This document shows positions 16,976 to 25,253 of a stretch of 64,000 nt of DNA, in pieces (position 1 is the first letter of the stretch; the number at the start of each line of letters is the position of its first letter). The notes under the pieces are model-generated. The model had not been told where the DNA came from. It searched no databases and worked only from the letters and a program-made list of their open reading frames with translations. Position numbers and translations under genes: made by a program. Source of the DNA: an uncultured Clostridia bacterium (GTDB taxonomy: Bacteria; Bacillota; Clostridia; TANB77; CAG-508); the NCBI GenBank assembly GCA_947632605.1, contig CANRPX010000002.1, positions 1 to 64,000 on the forward strand, given 5' to 3'.

Positions 16976-17986
16976 ATGACTATAAAGAAAAGAACAATCC
17001 CAATTGAATTAACTTTTTCACTAGTAATAATTGTTATTGTTATATCTGTTATTACTCTAATTTGTCTTGACTTAAGTTATAAAATAGAAAGTACAAACAA
17101 GAATATTGATGCTTCTGTAATTGCAACAAATATATTAGAAAATATAAATTTTAGAACTTATGATGGATTTAATGAATACGTACAAACATTGACAGGAACC
17201 GGAATTTCAAAAACAGTTGATGAAAGCACACAAAATATTGTTATAGATGGAAACGATTTTAATGAGACTTTTTTTGGAACTCAAATTCCAAAAGATTTTG
17301 TTGTTAATTTTACTGCATCAAGATCTAATGAAAACTTTGATATTATTAAAGAAATAACAATTAATATAACTTATAAAGTTTTTAATAAAAGAGAAAATTT
17401 TGAAATCAGTTCAGTACTAGAAAGAGAAAACATAGAAGAATGTAATAGTCCTGTTACTACTGATACATATTTTCAAGATTTAGGATTTAATAATGATGAA
17501 TATGAAATAATTCCAATAAAATATTCTAAGACTTTAGAGAGTTTTGTTACTACAAATAAAAATGATCCGGAATGGTATAATTATTCAGTTAAAAGATGGG
17601 CAAAAGTATTAATTTTTTCAAGAGATACAGAAAATTTTAAAGATTTGTTTGTAGACGAGAACGGAAATATAAAAATGCAAGCAAATTATGATAATATAGT
17701 ATTAGATGTAACTAATTATATTTATGTTTGGATACCTAATTTTTCAATAAAAGATGATATAACATATTTTAGATATGGAACGAGTAAAAGAGCAATTAAA
17801 ATGGATTTCCAATATTTAAATAGTAATTATTTGTATTTAAATAGAGTAGGTGAAGAAATTGCTAATATATCTAATGAATGTAGCTTTGATGGTATTTATG
17901 GGGTTTGGAAAAAATTAGGAGATGAAAATGATATATATTATCAAAATTTTAATAAAACAAAATATGCACCAATAAATATTTATTAA
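16976..17986 (+). CDS. Prepilin-like protein, possible minor pilin
   Basis: A 336-residue protein with a short basic leader (MTIKKRTIPIELTFSLVIIVI) and one N-terminal hydrophobic helix, then a region (SVIATNILENI) like that of PilV-type minor pilins. The large C-terminal domain contains NYIYVWIPNFS, a motif I associate with large prepilin-type proteins of gut Firmicutes. The canonical glycine at the prepilin cleavage site is not obvious: the sequence reads RTIPIEL, so processing is uncertain. It lies between the alignment genes and pilC. Confidence 0.6.
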   Translation: MTIKKRTIPIELTFSLVIIVIVISVITLICLDLSYKIESTNKNIDASVIATNILENINFRTYDGFNEYVQTLTGTGISKTVDESTQNIVIDGNDFNETFFGTQIPKDFVVNFTASRSNENFDIIKEITINITYKVFNKRENFEISSVLERENIEECNSPVTTDTYFQDLGFNNDEYEIIPIKYSKTLESFVTTNKNDPEWYNYSVKRWAKVLIFSRDTENFKDLFVDENGNIKMQANYDNIVLDVTNYIYVWIPNFSIKDDITYFRYGTSKRAIKMDFQYLNSNYLYLNRVGEEIANISNECSFDGIYGVWKKLGDENDIYYQNFNKTKYAPINIY

Positions 17987-18018
17987 TATAAATTAAAATT
18001 TGTAAGAAAGGAGGAAAT

Positions 18019-19329
18019 ATGAACCGTTTTATATGTAAAATAAGAACACCACAAGGACAGATAACTAAAATAGAAATGTACGAAAATGACAAAATAACAT
18101 GTATTAAAAAGCTTAAAAGAAACGGAATGACACCAATAAGTGTAGACAAAAAGTTTTCAATTCTTCCTTTTATAAATTTTGATAAAGATACAAAAAAACA
18201 AAAAAAAGTAACTTCTAAAATACATACAAGAAAAAGAAGAAAAATCAAGTTTAAAAAAGATATAGATGTAAATATATCAAATAAAGTTTCAATTACAGAA
18301 TTAAGAAGATTTACTCAAGATTTGTATCTTTTAAAAAGATCAAATTTTACAAGTAGTAAAGCATTAATTACTATTGTAAACAATACAAAAAATACTTACT
18401 TTAAAGGAGTAATAAACAGATTATTAAAAGATGTAGAAACTGGAAAATTTATGTATAAAACGATGAGTGAATATACTAACATATTTTCTCCAGTATATAT
18501 TAATTTTATAAAAACAGGTGAATTAACTGGTAATTTAGAGGAATATTTAAAACATGCAACTAATTATCTAGAACATGAAGAACAAATAAAAGAAAAAATT
18601 AGAACAGATTTAATGCCAAGTATTGTAGCATTTTTTGGAATGATAATAGCTATTATATTATCAACATTATTTGGTATACCAGTTATAGAAAAAATAGTAC
18701 AAACAAATAATAGAATGGTTGAATTACCGGGAATTACTGTTGCTATTATGAAAATTATAGATTACATTTTTGATTTTTGGTTTGTAATTGTAATTTTAAT
18801 ATTAATTTTAGTAATAGCAATTATTAGATATATAAACACGGATAAGGGAAAATATAAATTTGACCATTTTAAATATACCAATATAATTTTTGGAAAAATT
18901 ACATATTTAATAGAATTTTCAAGAGTGATAAAAAGTGTATTTTTAAACTTACAAAGTAAGATGAGAATACAAGATGCACTAGAAATAAGTAAAAATACAA
19001 TCACAAATACATATATGATTTCTAAGGTTGAAGATGCAATTAATAACTTGTATGTTGGAAAATCTTGGATACCACCTTTTGAAGAAACCAAAATACTTAA
19101 TTCAATAGTAATAGAAATGATGAAAAAAGCTGAAAAAGGTGATTTGTGGAGAACACTTGGAAAAACGATAGAATATTTAGATGAAGAAATAGAAACTCAA
19201 ATAGATGTTTTATTAAAAAGACTTGCTGATATATCACATGTAATGATAGCAATCACATTATTATTATTTTTAGTTGTATTTTTAATACCAAGTATACAAT
19301 TGTTTTTAGGCGGATTTTTATTTATTTAA
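18019..19329 (+). CDS. pilC: Type IV pilus inner-membrane platform protein, PilC/GspF family
   Basis: A 436-residue protein with an N-terminal PilC-type domain (residues 1-45, LKRNGMTPISVD). Two GspF repeats follow, each with cytoplasmic helices and membrane segments: ELRRFTQDLYLLKRSN, FIKTGELTGNLEEYL, and later EMMKKAEKGDLWRTLGKTIEYLDEE. The protein anchors the assembly ATPase in the membrane. AAAGGAGG precedes the ATG. No PilB, PilT or prepilin peptidase is encoded in this window, so those must lie elsewhere if the pilus works. Confidence 0.85.
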   Translation: MNRFICKIRTPQGQITKIEMYENDKITCIKKLKRNGMTPISVDKKFSILPFINFDKDTKKQKKVTSKIHTRKRRKIKFKKDIDVNISNKVSITELRRFTQDLYLLKRSNFTSSKALITIVNNTKNTYFKGVINRLLKDVETGKFMYKTMSEYTNIFSPVYINFIKTGELTGNLEEYLKHATNYLEHEEQIKEKIRTDLMPSIVAFFGMIIAIILSTLFGIPVIEKIVQTNNRMVELPGITVAIMKIIDYIFDFWFVIVILILILVIAIIRYINTDKGKYKFDHFKYTNIIFGKITYLIEFSRVIKSVFLNLQSKMRIQDALEISKNTITNTYMISKVEDAINNLYVGKSWIPPFEETKILNSIVIEMMKKAEKGDLWRTLGKTIEYLDEEIETQIDVLLKRLADISHVMIAITLLLFLVVFLIPSIQLFLGGFLFI

Positions 19330-19347
19330 ATTTATGGAGGATTACTT

Positions 19348-20247
19348 ATGAAAATAGGAATTGATTTAGGTGGAAGTCATATAGGAGTTGGCTTAGTAGA
19401 TGACTATAAATTAATAGATACTACTGATAAATTTTTTTCAAAAGATGATAGAAATGATATTGAAAACGCAATATTAAGAAATATTGATGAACTTGTAAAT
19501 GATTTATTAAATAAAAATAATATGAAAATACAAGATATTGAAAAAATTGGTGTTGCTTCTCCTGGAACTGTAACAGAAGGAAAAATTACTTCTGGTAATT
19601 TAGGATTAAAAAACTTTGATTTACAATCTAAATTAATTGAGAAATATAAATTAGAAGTTAAGATAAGAAATGATGGAAAATGTGCAGCTCTTGTAGAAAA
19701 AGTTTATGGAGCAATGAAAGATTATGATGATTGTGTATTTATAAATATTGGCACTGGAATAGGAGGTGCAGCTTTTATTGGTGGAAAATTATTAGAGCCT
19801 AAAAAATATTCTGGATTTGAATTTGGACATATAACACTTGTAAAAGATGGAATAGAATGTACTTGTGGAAAAAGAGGATGTTTTGAAAGATATTGTTCAA
19901 TAAAAGCTTTAAAAACACGAATCACAAATACATTAAAAATAGATGGTTCAGATATTTCTGGTCAATACTTAAGAGAAGAAATTATGGTAAAGTATCATGA
20001 TGAAGTTCAGGATGATATAAATGAATTTATAGATTATTTAAAAATAGGTGTATGCAATTTAATAGATATTTTTGAACCAGAAATAGTTTGTTTTGGTGGA
20101 AGTTTTTCATATTATGAAGGTCACCCAGTCTTGAATAAATTAATTGAAGAAATAAATAAACCAAATTCTACATTTAATAAAGAAAAAAGAATAATAACAA
20201 CAGCACAATTTAAAAATGACGCTGGAATAATAGGAGCAACATTATAA
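19348..20247 (+). CDS. ROK-family sugar kinase, glucokinase-like
   Basis: A 299-residue protein with an ASKHA phosphate motif at the start (MKIGIDLGGSHIGVGLVDD), a second glycine motif (INIGTGIGGAAFIGG), and the ROK zinc signature CTCGKRGCFERY near residue 172. ROK kinases phosphorylate glucose or other hexoses with ATP. It has no DNA-binding domain, so it is a kinase and not a ROK repressor. It follows pilC by 18 bases and shares its transcript, probably by chance. A terminator overlaps its stop codon. The exact sugar is not determined. Confidence 0.85.
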   Translation: MKIGIDLGGSHIGVGLVDDYKLIDTTDKFFSKDDRNDIENAILRNIDELVNDLLNKNNMKIQDIEKIGVASPGTVTEGKITSGNLGLKNFDLQSKLIEKYKLEVKIRNDGKCAALVEKVYGAMKDYDDCVFINIGTGIGGAAFIGGKLLEPKKYSGFEFGHITLVKDGIECTCGKRGCFERYCSIKALKTRITNTLKIDGSDISGQYLREEIMVKYHDEVQDDINEFIDYLKIGVCNLIDIFEPEIVCFGGSFSYYEGHPVLNKLIEEINKPNSTFNKEKRIITTAQFKNDAGIIGATL

Positions 20248-20262
20248 AATGTTGCTTTTTTT
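20236..20262 (+). terminator. Terminator overlapping the end of the ROK kinase gene
   Basis: GCAACATT (20236-20243) pairs with AATGTTGC (20248-20255), followed by seven T residues. The TAA stop lies in the loop. Confidence 0.8.
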
Positions 20263-20279
20263 ATTGCATTTAATAAAAA

Positions 20280-20309
20280 TTGACTAAAGATATAAAAATA
20301 TGGTATAAT
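20280..20309 (+). promoter_or_regulatory. Promoter of the 117-residue foreign-looking gene
   Basis: TTGACT (20280-20285), 18 bases, TATAAT (20304-20309). The 5' UTR begins with GTGGAA...TTCCAC, a possible hairpin, before AGGAGG. Confidence 0.7.
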
Positions 20310-20388
20310 TAAAAGAGTGGAATTTTCCCTTAGGAGCTGATTTCCACCAAGAATGTACAACCGAAAATATGACAGGAGGAAACAAACA

Positions 20389-20742
20389 ATGGTAGTACAG
20401 CTTATTCGGTCCCCGGAAGCAAAGGATTTCATTATCAATGGGATCCGGACATTTTTTCTCAAGTTCTTTGATGAGGAATCCCTGAAGGAGTTCATGTACA
20501 TCAAAGCCTACTATGAGGCGAACTGTCTTGGCATTAATATCGAGGAGATGGAAGGAGGTTCTTATATGGTTCAGGACCTGAGGTCCAAAAAAATCGGTAA
20601 CGACTATGCGTGGGACATTCTCATGCACAAGTACTATGCCATGCAGAACTTCCCGAAAGAGGAAAACGGCGTGAAATACCGTCCGGTGATCTTCTCCAGC
20701 AGGCCCATTCCGGTTCTGGCTGAAAAAGTGATGGTCGGTTAA
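20389..20742 (+). CDS. Unknown 117-residue protein in a GC-richer unit
   Basis: The start is the ATG at 20389, preceded by AGGAGG 8 bases upstream. The product (MVVQLIRSPEAKDFIINGIR at the start) has no signal peptide, membrane segment or motif that I recognise. Its GC content and codon choice (many CGG, CCG, GAC, ATC codons) differ strongly from the neighbours. The unit has its own promoter, a possible hairpin (CACAGTGG/CCGCTGTG) in the 3' UTR and a strong GC-rich terminator. It sits between the ROK kinase terminator and the zeta-toxin gene, so it looks inserted. Confidence 0.65.
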   Translation: MVVQLIRSPEAKDFIINGIRTFFLKFFDEESLKEFMYIKAYYEANCLGINIEEMEGGSYMVQDLRSKKIGNDYAWDILMHKYYAMQNFPKEENGVKYRPVIFSSRPIPVLAEKVMVG

Positions 20743-20804
20743 GTCCGACAAAATCAGCTTCACAGTGGTAAGCAGTGCAAAAGTTTTCAAGCAAACCGCT
20801 GTGA

Positions 20805-20837
20805 CCCCCCGCCAATGAGGCGGGGGATTTCTTTTTT
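20805..20837 (+). terminator. GC-rich terminator of the 117-residue gene
   Basis: CCCCCGCC (20806-20813) and GGCGGGGG (20819-20826) form a perfect 8-bp stem, followed by a T-rich tail. Confidence 0.85.
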
Positions 20838-20841
20838 GAAT

Positions 20842-20878
20842 AAAAAAAGATATATCAAATTATTTTGATATATCTTCT
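20842..20878 (-). terminator. Terminator of the zeta-toxin-like gene
   Basis: AAGATATATCAAA pairs with TTTGATATATCTT across the stop region. On the minus strand a run of seven T residues follows. Confidence 0.7.
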
Positions 20879-21867
20879 TCTTTATTTGTATCTAAATTTG
20901 GAAGTGTATTTCTTAAATCAGAAAGTATAGTTTCATATAAACCTTGTGACTTTAGATAATCACTATTTGATTCTATAATATCTAATAGTTTTGCCATTCT
21001 ATTTGGATCAATTGATAAGTGAGAATGCATAATTTCACTTATACAAGTATATGCACAAGTTTCTGGTACAGGTGATTTTGTATCAAAAAGAAGGGTATCC
21101 TCTTCAAAATCAAAAATATCTTTATTTCTACGATACACTCTTATATCATCAAATATTCTTGCATTAGGATTATTGTGATAATCATCTTCAAAGAAACGTA
21201 CAGTTGATAAAAACTTTTTAATTGTATCATCATAATATTCTAAATCTGTATATCTTAAAGGTTCACTAGGATTACCTCTATATTTTACCATATTTAAGTA
21301 TCTTTCAAAAATAGAAAAAGCACTTTCTGTAACAGGTACTGCAAGTGTATATAATGAAACATGATATCTTGTTTTTGAATTATTTTTATAACGATTAACA
21401 ATTTCTCTTACCCAAGACAAATCTCTCATTGTTCCAGTTACAATTACATTTGTTCCAGCAAATTCTCTTAAGATTACTTCTTGTATAATATAATATAATT
21501 CATAAGAAGTAGGATTTGTTATTACAGCAAAATCTTTATCTGAAACACGAGTGTTTTCTCCAGTTATTGTATTGTGATAATGTCTAAACATATCCATATT
21601 TAATACTACAAAATTTTTATCTGGATTTTCAGATAATATTTTTCTAACAAATATATCTTTACCAGCACCAGTAGGAGCACCAAGAAAAATCATTTGTGCT
21701 TCTGGTGGAATAAGATTATTTGATGCAGATATTAATTTATAGTTAGTAATTATTTGAGCAATTAACTCTGCATGAGAAGCATTTAAATATCTTATATCTG
21801 GATTAATAGATTTTTCAGATTCTATAATTCTTTTAACTTTTAAAGTTAGTTCATCTAAATTATTCAT
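20860..21867 (-). CDS. Zeta-toxin-like P-loop kinase
   Basis: I take the ATG at 21867 as start because GGAG precedes it by 9 bases and it overlaps the stop of the upstream gene (ATGAATAA). The product has 335 residues. The P-loop GAPTGAGKD lies at residues 63-71, followed by VVLNMDMFRHYHNTITGE and VIVTGTMRDLSWVREIV, which fits zeta toxin/chloramphenicol phosphotransferase-type kinases. Zeta toxins phosphorylate UDP-GlcNAc and block wall synthesis. The residue after the P-loop lysine is Asp rather than Ser/Thr, which is unusual. Pairing with a small upstream gene supports a toxin-antitoxin unit, but the activity is unproven. Confidence 0.65.
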   Translation of the reverse strand: MNNLDELTLKVKRIIESEKSINPDIRYLNASHAELIAQIITNYKLISASNNLIPPEAQMIFLGAPTGAGKDIFVRKILSENPDKNFVVLNMDMFRHYHNTITGENTRVSDKDFAVITNPTSYELYYIIQEVILREFAGTNVIVTGTMRDLSWVREIVNRYKNNSKTRYHVSLYTLAVPVTESAFSIFERYLNMVKYRGNPSEPLRYTDLEYYDDTIKKFLSTVRFFEDDYHNNPNARIFDDIRVYRRNKDIFDFEEDTLLFDTKSPVPETCAYTCISEIMHSHLSIDPNRMAKLLDIIESNSDYLKSQGLYETILSDLRNTLPNLDTNKEEDISK

Positions 21868-22069
21868 TAATGAATTCTCCATATTTTTCATTTAATTTTT
21901 CTAAATCTTCAGTAGCTCCTTTATATAGTAATTGCTTATCAGCTAAGACATCTTGGAGTTCTCTTTTTAAAATTTCATTATTAGAATCTTTTGAAATTAA
22001 AATATTTAATTTAGCGATTTTTCTATTCAATTTTTCATTGATTAAAGTGAATAATATATTATTTTCCAT
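21860..22069 (-). CDS. Small helical protein, candidate antitoxin of the zeta-like gene
   Basis: The ATG at 22069, preceded by AAAGGA, gives 69 residues (MENNILFTLINEKLNRKIAK, then further lysine- and glutamate-rich helices). It looks like a coiled coil or helical bundle, as the epsilon antitoxins are, but it is shorter than the usual epsilon protein of about 90 residues and I see no direct sequence match. Its stop overlaps the start of the kinase by 8 bases, so the two are translationally coupled. Confidence 0.6.
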   Translation of the reverse strand: MENNILFTLINEKLNRKIAKLNILISKDSNNEILKRELQDVLADKQLLYKGATEDLEKLNEKYGEFINE

Positions 22070-22191
22070 AAATTTATCCTTTATTTTTTTGATAATTATA
22101 TCATACAGGAAAAAATGAAACAAGTAAATAATTAAGTTAAAAAAAAGTAATATTTTGTAGTTTTTTGAAATACGATATAAAGTGCTATTCC

Positions 22192-22220
22192 TTGACAAAT
22201 AAGGGAAAAAATAGTATAAT
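22192..22220 (+). promoter_or_regulatory. Promoter of the RNase J gene
   Basis: TTGACA (22192-22197), 17 bases, TATAAT (22215-22220), a near-perfect consensus about 280 bases before the start codon. Confidence 0.85.
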
Positions 22221-22260
22221 ATTAAACAGTATTAATGAGATTTATAAAAATAAAAGTTTA

Positions 22261-22420
22261 AATATTTTAAAAATATTAAAAGTGTGCGGGTTAAAATTAA
22301 ATATATTTTTTAAATAAAAATAAAAAAATGAGAGAGAATTTTTATTTTAAGGTGCGTAATTTAAAAAATATATTATAAAATTTTTTAACATAAGTTGTTC
22401 GGTTTAACTTATGTTTTTTT
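22261..22420 (+). ncRNA. Structured RNase J leader with alternative stems
   Basis: The 5' UTR contains a hairpin at 22261-22277 and a perfect 16-bp stem (22300-22315 with 22359-22374). A competing stem (22312-22321 with 22338-22347) shares bases with it, and an intrinsic terminator follows at 22387-22420. A 16-codon open frame (22328-22378, MRENFYFKVRNLKNIL) lies inside but has no ribosome site. No Rfam family that I know matches. The layout suggests transcription attenuation of rnj. The rest of the 22070-22498 gap is AT-rich without other features. Confidence 0.5.
22387..22420 (+). terminator. Terminator within the RNase J leader
   Basis: AACATAAGTT (22387-22396) pairs perfectly with AACTTATGTT (22406-22415), running into seven T residues. 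It lies between the promoter and the gene, so it must be passed for RNase J to be made. Confidence 0.75.
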
Positions 22421-22465
22421 GGTGTTTAGCTTTTATATAAATTGAAAAATACAAAAGTAAAAGAA

Positions 22466-22501
22466 AGGAGAGTATATTAATTTAATATACAAAAAAGCAT
22501 G
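22466..22501 (+). promoter_or_regulatory. Ribosome site of rnj separated from AUG by a hairpin
   Basis: AGGAG (22466-22470) lies 28 bases before the ATG at 22499, too far for normal initiation. The gap contains a perfect 9-bp hairpin (GTATATTAA, one loop base, TTAATATAC, 22472-22490). If folded, it would leave about 9 unpaired bases between the site and AUG. A TAA at 22478 excludes an upstream start in this frame nearer the site, apart from a possible AUA at 22487. Confidence 0.45.
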
Positions 22502-24367
22502 GATAAAAATATTATTTCAAAAGAAAATGGAACTGTAAGAAAGAAAAAGTATCCTAATAAAACAAACTTAACGAAAAAAGAGAATAAGGTTGTTAAAAGA
22601 AAAACAAAAAATGTTTCAGTAAAAAAAGAAAACAAAAAAGTAATTGCAAAAAAGAATGTTAGTATTTTAGAAAAAGAATTATCTTTAGATTTAAAAGAGG
22701 GATTCACATTTAAAAAAGAAAATTTGAAAATTATTCCTTTAGGTGGAATTGAAGAAATCGGAAAAAACATAACTGTATTTGAATATGGAAATGATATTGT
22801 TTTAGTAGATTGTGGTGTAGCATTTCCAGAAGATGATATGCTTGGAATAGATTTAGTTATTCCAGATTTTAGTTATCTTGAAAAAAATAAAGAAAAAATT
22901 AGAGGATTAGTAATAACACACGGTCATGAAGATCATATAGGGTCAATAGCATATTTATTAAAACAAATAAATATTCCAATTTATGCTACTAAACTAACAA
23001 TAGGATTAATTTCAAACAAATTAGAGGAACATAAATTATTAAATACAGCAAAACTTAATGTAGTAAAACAAGGTCAAACCATTGTACTTGGAAAAATGAG
23101 AATAGAATTTATAAGAAGTTGTCATAGTATTCCAGACTCAGTTGCATTAGCTATTCATACACCAGTAGGAACAGTGGTTCATACAGGAGATTTTAAAATA
23201 GATTATACTCCAATAGATGATCAAAAAATAGATTTAGGAAGACTAGCAGAACTTGGAAATAGAGGAGTTTTAGCACTTCTTTCAGATAGTACAAATGCAG
23301 AAAGAAAAGGTTATACTATGTCTGAAAGTACAGTTGGAGAGGTTTTTGATAAATTATTTTCTAATTGTAAAAAAAGAATAGTTATAGCAACATTTGCTTC
23401 AAACATGCATAGAATTCAACAAATAGTTAATTCTGCAGTTAAAAATAATAGAAAAATTGCAGTATGTGGTAGAAGCATGATAAATATGATTCAAACTTCT
23501 GTTGAGCTTGGTTATGTAAATGCACCTAAAAATGTGTTCATAGATGTTGATATGATTAAAAATTATACTGATGAACAATTAGTTATAATTACAACTGGAA
23601 GTCAAGGTGAACCAATGTCTGCTTTAACTAGAATGGCAAATGGAGAGCATAAAAAAGTAAATATAAATTCAAATGATTTAGTTATAATTTCTGCAACTCC
23701 AATTCCAGGCAATGAAAAATTTGTATCAAAAGTTATTGATGATTTAATGAAAATAGGAGCAGAAGTTGTATATAGTGCATTAGCAGATGTTCACGTTTCA
23801 GGACATGCATGTCAAGAAGAACAAAAATTAATGCTTTCATTAGTAAGACCTAAATTCTTTGTACCAGTCCATGGAGAATATAGACAACTTATTGCACATA
23901 AAAATACTGCTAAATTAATGGGAATAGCAGATGAAAATATTATTTTATTAAAAAATGGTAGAGTATTAGAATTAAATGAAAATGAAGCAAAGCTTACAGG
24001 AAGTGTTCCTGTTGGAAAAGTATTTGTTGATGGATTAGGTGTAGGTGATGTTGGAAATATAGTTTTAAGAGATAGACAACATTTATCACAAGATGGTTTA
24101 ATTATAGTAGTTTTAACTATGGATTCAAGAGGAAATGTAGTGGCAGGTCCTGATATAATTTCAAGAGGATTTGTTTATGTAAGAGAATCTGAAAACTTAA
24201 TGGAAGAAGTAAAGCAGTTAGTAAATATTGAAGTAATGAAATGTGTAGATAATCACATAACAGATTGGTCTACAATAAAAACAACAATAAGAGATTCTTT
24301 AAGAGATTATATTATGCAAGCAACAAAAAGAAATCCTATGATTTTGCCAATAATTATGGAATTATAA
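22499..24367 (+). CDS. rnj: Ribonuclease J
   Basis: A 622-residue metallo-beta-lactamase-fold nuclease. After a lysine-rich extension of about 75 residues, the catalytic core begins (IIPLGGIEEIGKNITVFEYG). The metal motif HGHEDHIG lies near residue 141, the beta-CASP region near 290-400, and SGHACQEEQK and VPVHGEYRQL follow. RNase J has 5'-exonuclease and endonuclease activity and drives mRNA decay and rRNA maturation in Firmicutes. Usual members have about 555 residues; the difference is the basic N-terminal extension, which may contact RNA. The long leader suggests that the enzyme controls its own mRNA. Confidence 0.93.
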   Translation: MDKNIISKENGTVRKKKYPNKTNLTKKENKVVKRKTKNVSVKKENKKVIAKKNVSILEKELSLDLKEGFTFKKENLKIIPLGGIEEIGKNITVFEYGNDIVLVDCGVAFPEDDMLGIDLVIPDFSYLEKNKEKIRGLVITHGHEDHIGSIAYLLKQINIPIYATKLTIGLISNKLEEHKLLNTAKLNVVKQGQTIVLGKMRIEFIRSCHSIPDSVALAIHTPVGTVVHTGDFKIDYTPIDDQKIDLGRLAELGNRGVLALLSDSTNAERKGYTMSESTVGEVFDKLFSNCKKRIVIATFASNMHRIQQIVNSAVKNNRKIAVCGRSMINMIQTSVELGYVNAPKNVFIDVDMIKNYTDEQLVIITTGSQGEPMSALTRMANGEHKKVNINSNDLVIISATPIPGNEKFVSKVIDDLMKIGAEVVYSALADVHVSGHACQEEQKLMLSLVRPKFFVPVHGEYRQLIAHKNTAKLMGIADENIILLKNGRVLELNENEAKLTGSVPVGKVFVDGLGVGDVGNIVLRDRQHLSQDGLIIVVLTMDSRGNVVAGPDIISRGFVYVRESENLMEEVKQLVNIEVMKCVDNHITDWSTIKTTIRDSLRDYIMQATKRNPMILPIIMEL

Positions 24368-24458
24368 TTTAAATTTATATTGATTTAGAAGTTATTTATT
24401 TGTAAAATAAAGTAAATAAAATGTATAAGGGAAAATTATTAAATAGTTGGAGAAATAT

Positions 24459-25136
24459 ATGATAAAAAATTTAATATTTGACTTAGATAATACAATAATT
24501 AAAGATGAAGATGAAGACAGCTTATTTTATAAAGAACCTTTAAAAAAATGTGGATATGATGAAGAAAATTATTATAAAGTAAGTGTGGCAATAGATAAAT
24601 ATGATAATTTAAAAACTGAAGAAAATATGTATTATGATAAAAATGAAATGCTAAATTTTATAAATAAAACATTAAATACAAATTATGAAATTAGATTAAT
24701 TGATGAATTAAATTTGACAATTGAAAAACATTGGATAAAAAGAGTTATATTAAAAGAAGAATTATTAAAAAGATTATTCGAAAAATATAATTTATATGTA
24801 TATACTAATTACTTTGGAAAAACTCAAGCAAATAGATTGAAAAATATTGGATATTTAAAATATTTCAAAAAAGTTTTTGGTGCAGATGAATATGGCGCTA
24901 AACCATTTAAAAAATCATTTGAATTAGTTTTAAAAGAAATAAATGCAAAACCAGAAGAATGTTTAATGATAGGAGATACAATAGATAAAGATATATTATC
25001 AGCAAACAATATAAAAATGAAATCAATTTTATATGATTATAATGGAAAAAGAGATAAGAAAGAACTAAATTTTAAAAATTATGTAGTTATTAGTGATTTA
25101 AATGAATTATCAAAGTTACTATTAGAAAATTATTAA
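24459..25136 (+). CDS. HAD-family hydrolase
   Basis: A 225-residue protein, started at the ATG after GTTGGAGAAATAT. HAD motif I is IFDLDNTI near residues 6-13, motif II is YVYTNYFG near 113, the lysine of motif III is in KPFKKSF, and motif IV is MIGDTIDKDI near 173. The helical cap between motifs I and II is of the C1 type, as in phosphoglycolate phosphatase and YjjG nucleotidases. The substrate is unknown. It is downstream of rnj without an obvious promoter and ends in a terminator. Confidence 0.8.
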   Translation: MIKNLIFDLDNTIIKDEDEDSLFYKEPLKKCGYDEENYYKVSVAIDKYDNLKTEENMYYDKNEMLNFINKTLNTNYEIRLIDELNLTIEKHWIKRVILKEELLKRLFEKYNLYVYTNYFGKTQANRLKNIGYLKYFKKVFGADEYGAKPFKKSFELVLKEINAKPEECLMIGDTIDKDILSANNIKMKSILYDYNGKRDKKELNFKNYVVISDLNELSKLLLENY

Positions 25137-25149
25137 AAAATATTTTAAG

Positions 25150-25178
25150 CCACTTCATAATATTTGAAGTGGTTTTTA
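25150..25178 (+). terminator. Terminator after the HAD hydrolase
   Basis: CCACTTCA and TGAAGTGG form an 8-bp stem followed by five T residues. Confidence 0.8.
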
Positions 25179-25193
25179 TAAAGCACATATATA

Positions 25194-25222
25194 TTGAAAA
25201 AAGAAAAAAATTTTGTTATAAT
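25194..25222 (+). promoter_or_regulatory. Promoter of gltX
   Basis: TTGAAA (25194-25199), 17 bases, TATAAT (25217-25222), 31 bases before the ATG. Confidence 0.75.
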
Positions 25223-25253
25223 AAAAAAAGTTTAAATTATAAGGAGAGTTTAT

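Noticed and set aside
20284-20815. Minus-strand frames across the 117-residue gene
   Set aside because: The promoter, ribosome site and terminator all point to the plus strand; the minus frames overlap these signals.
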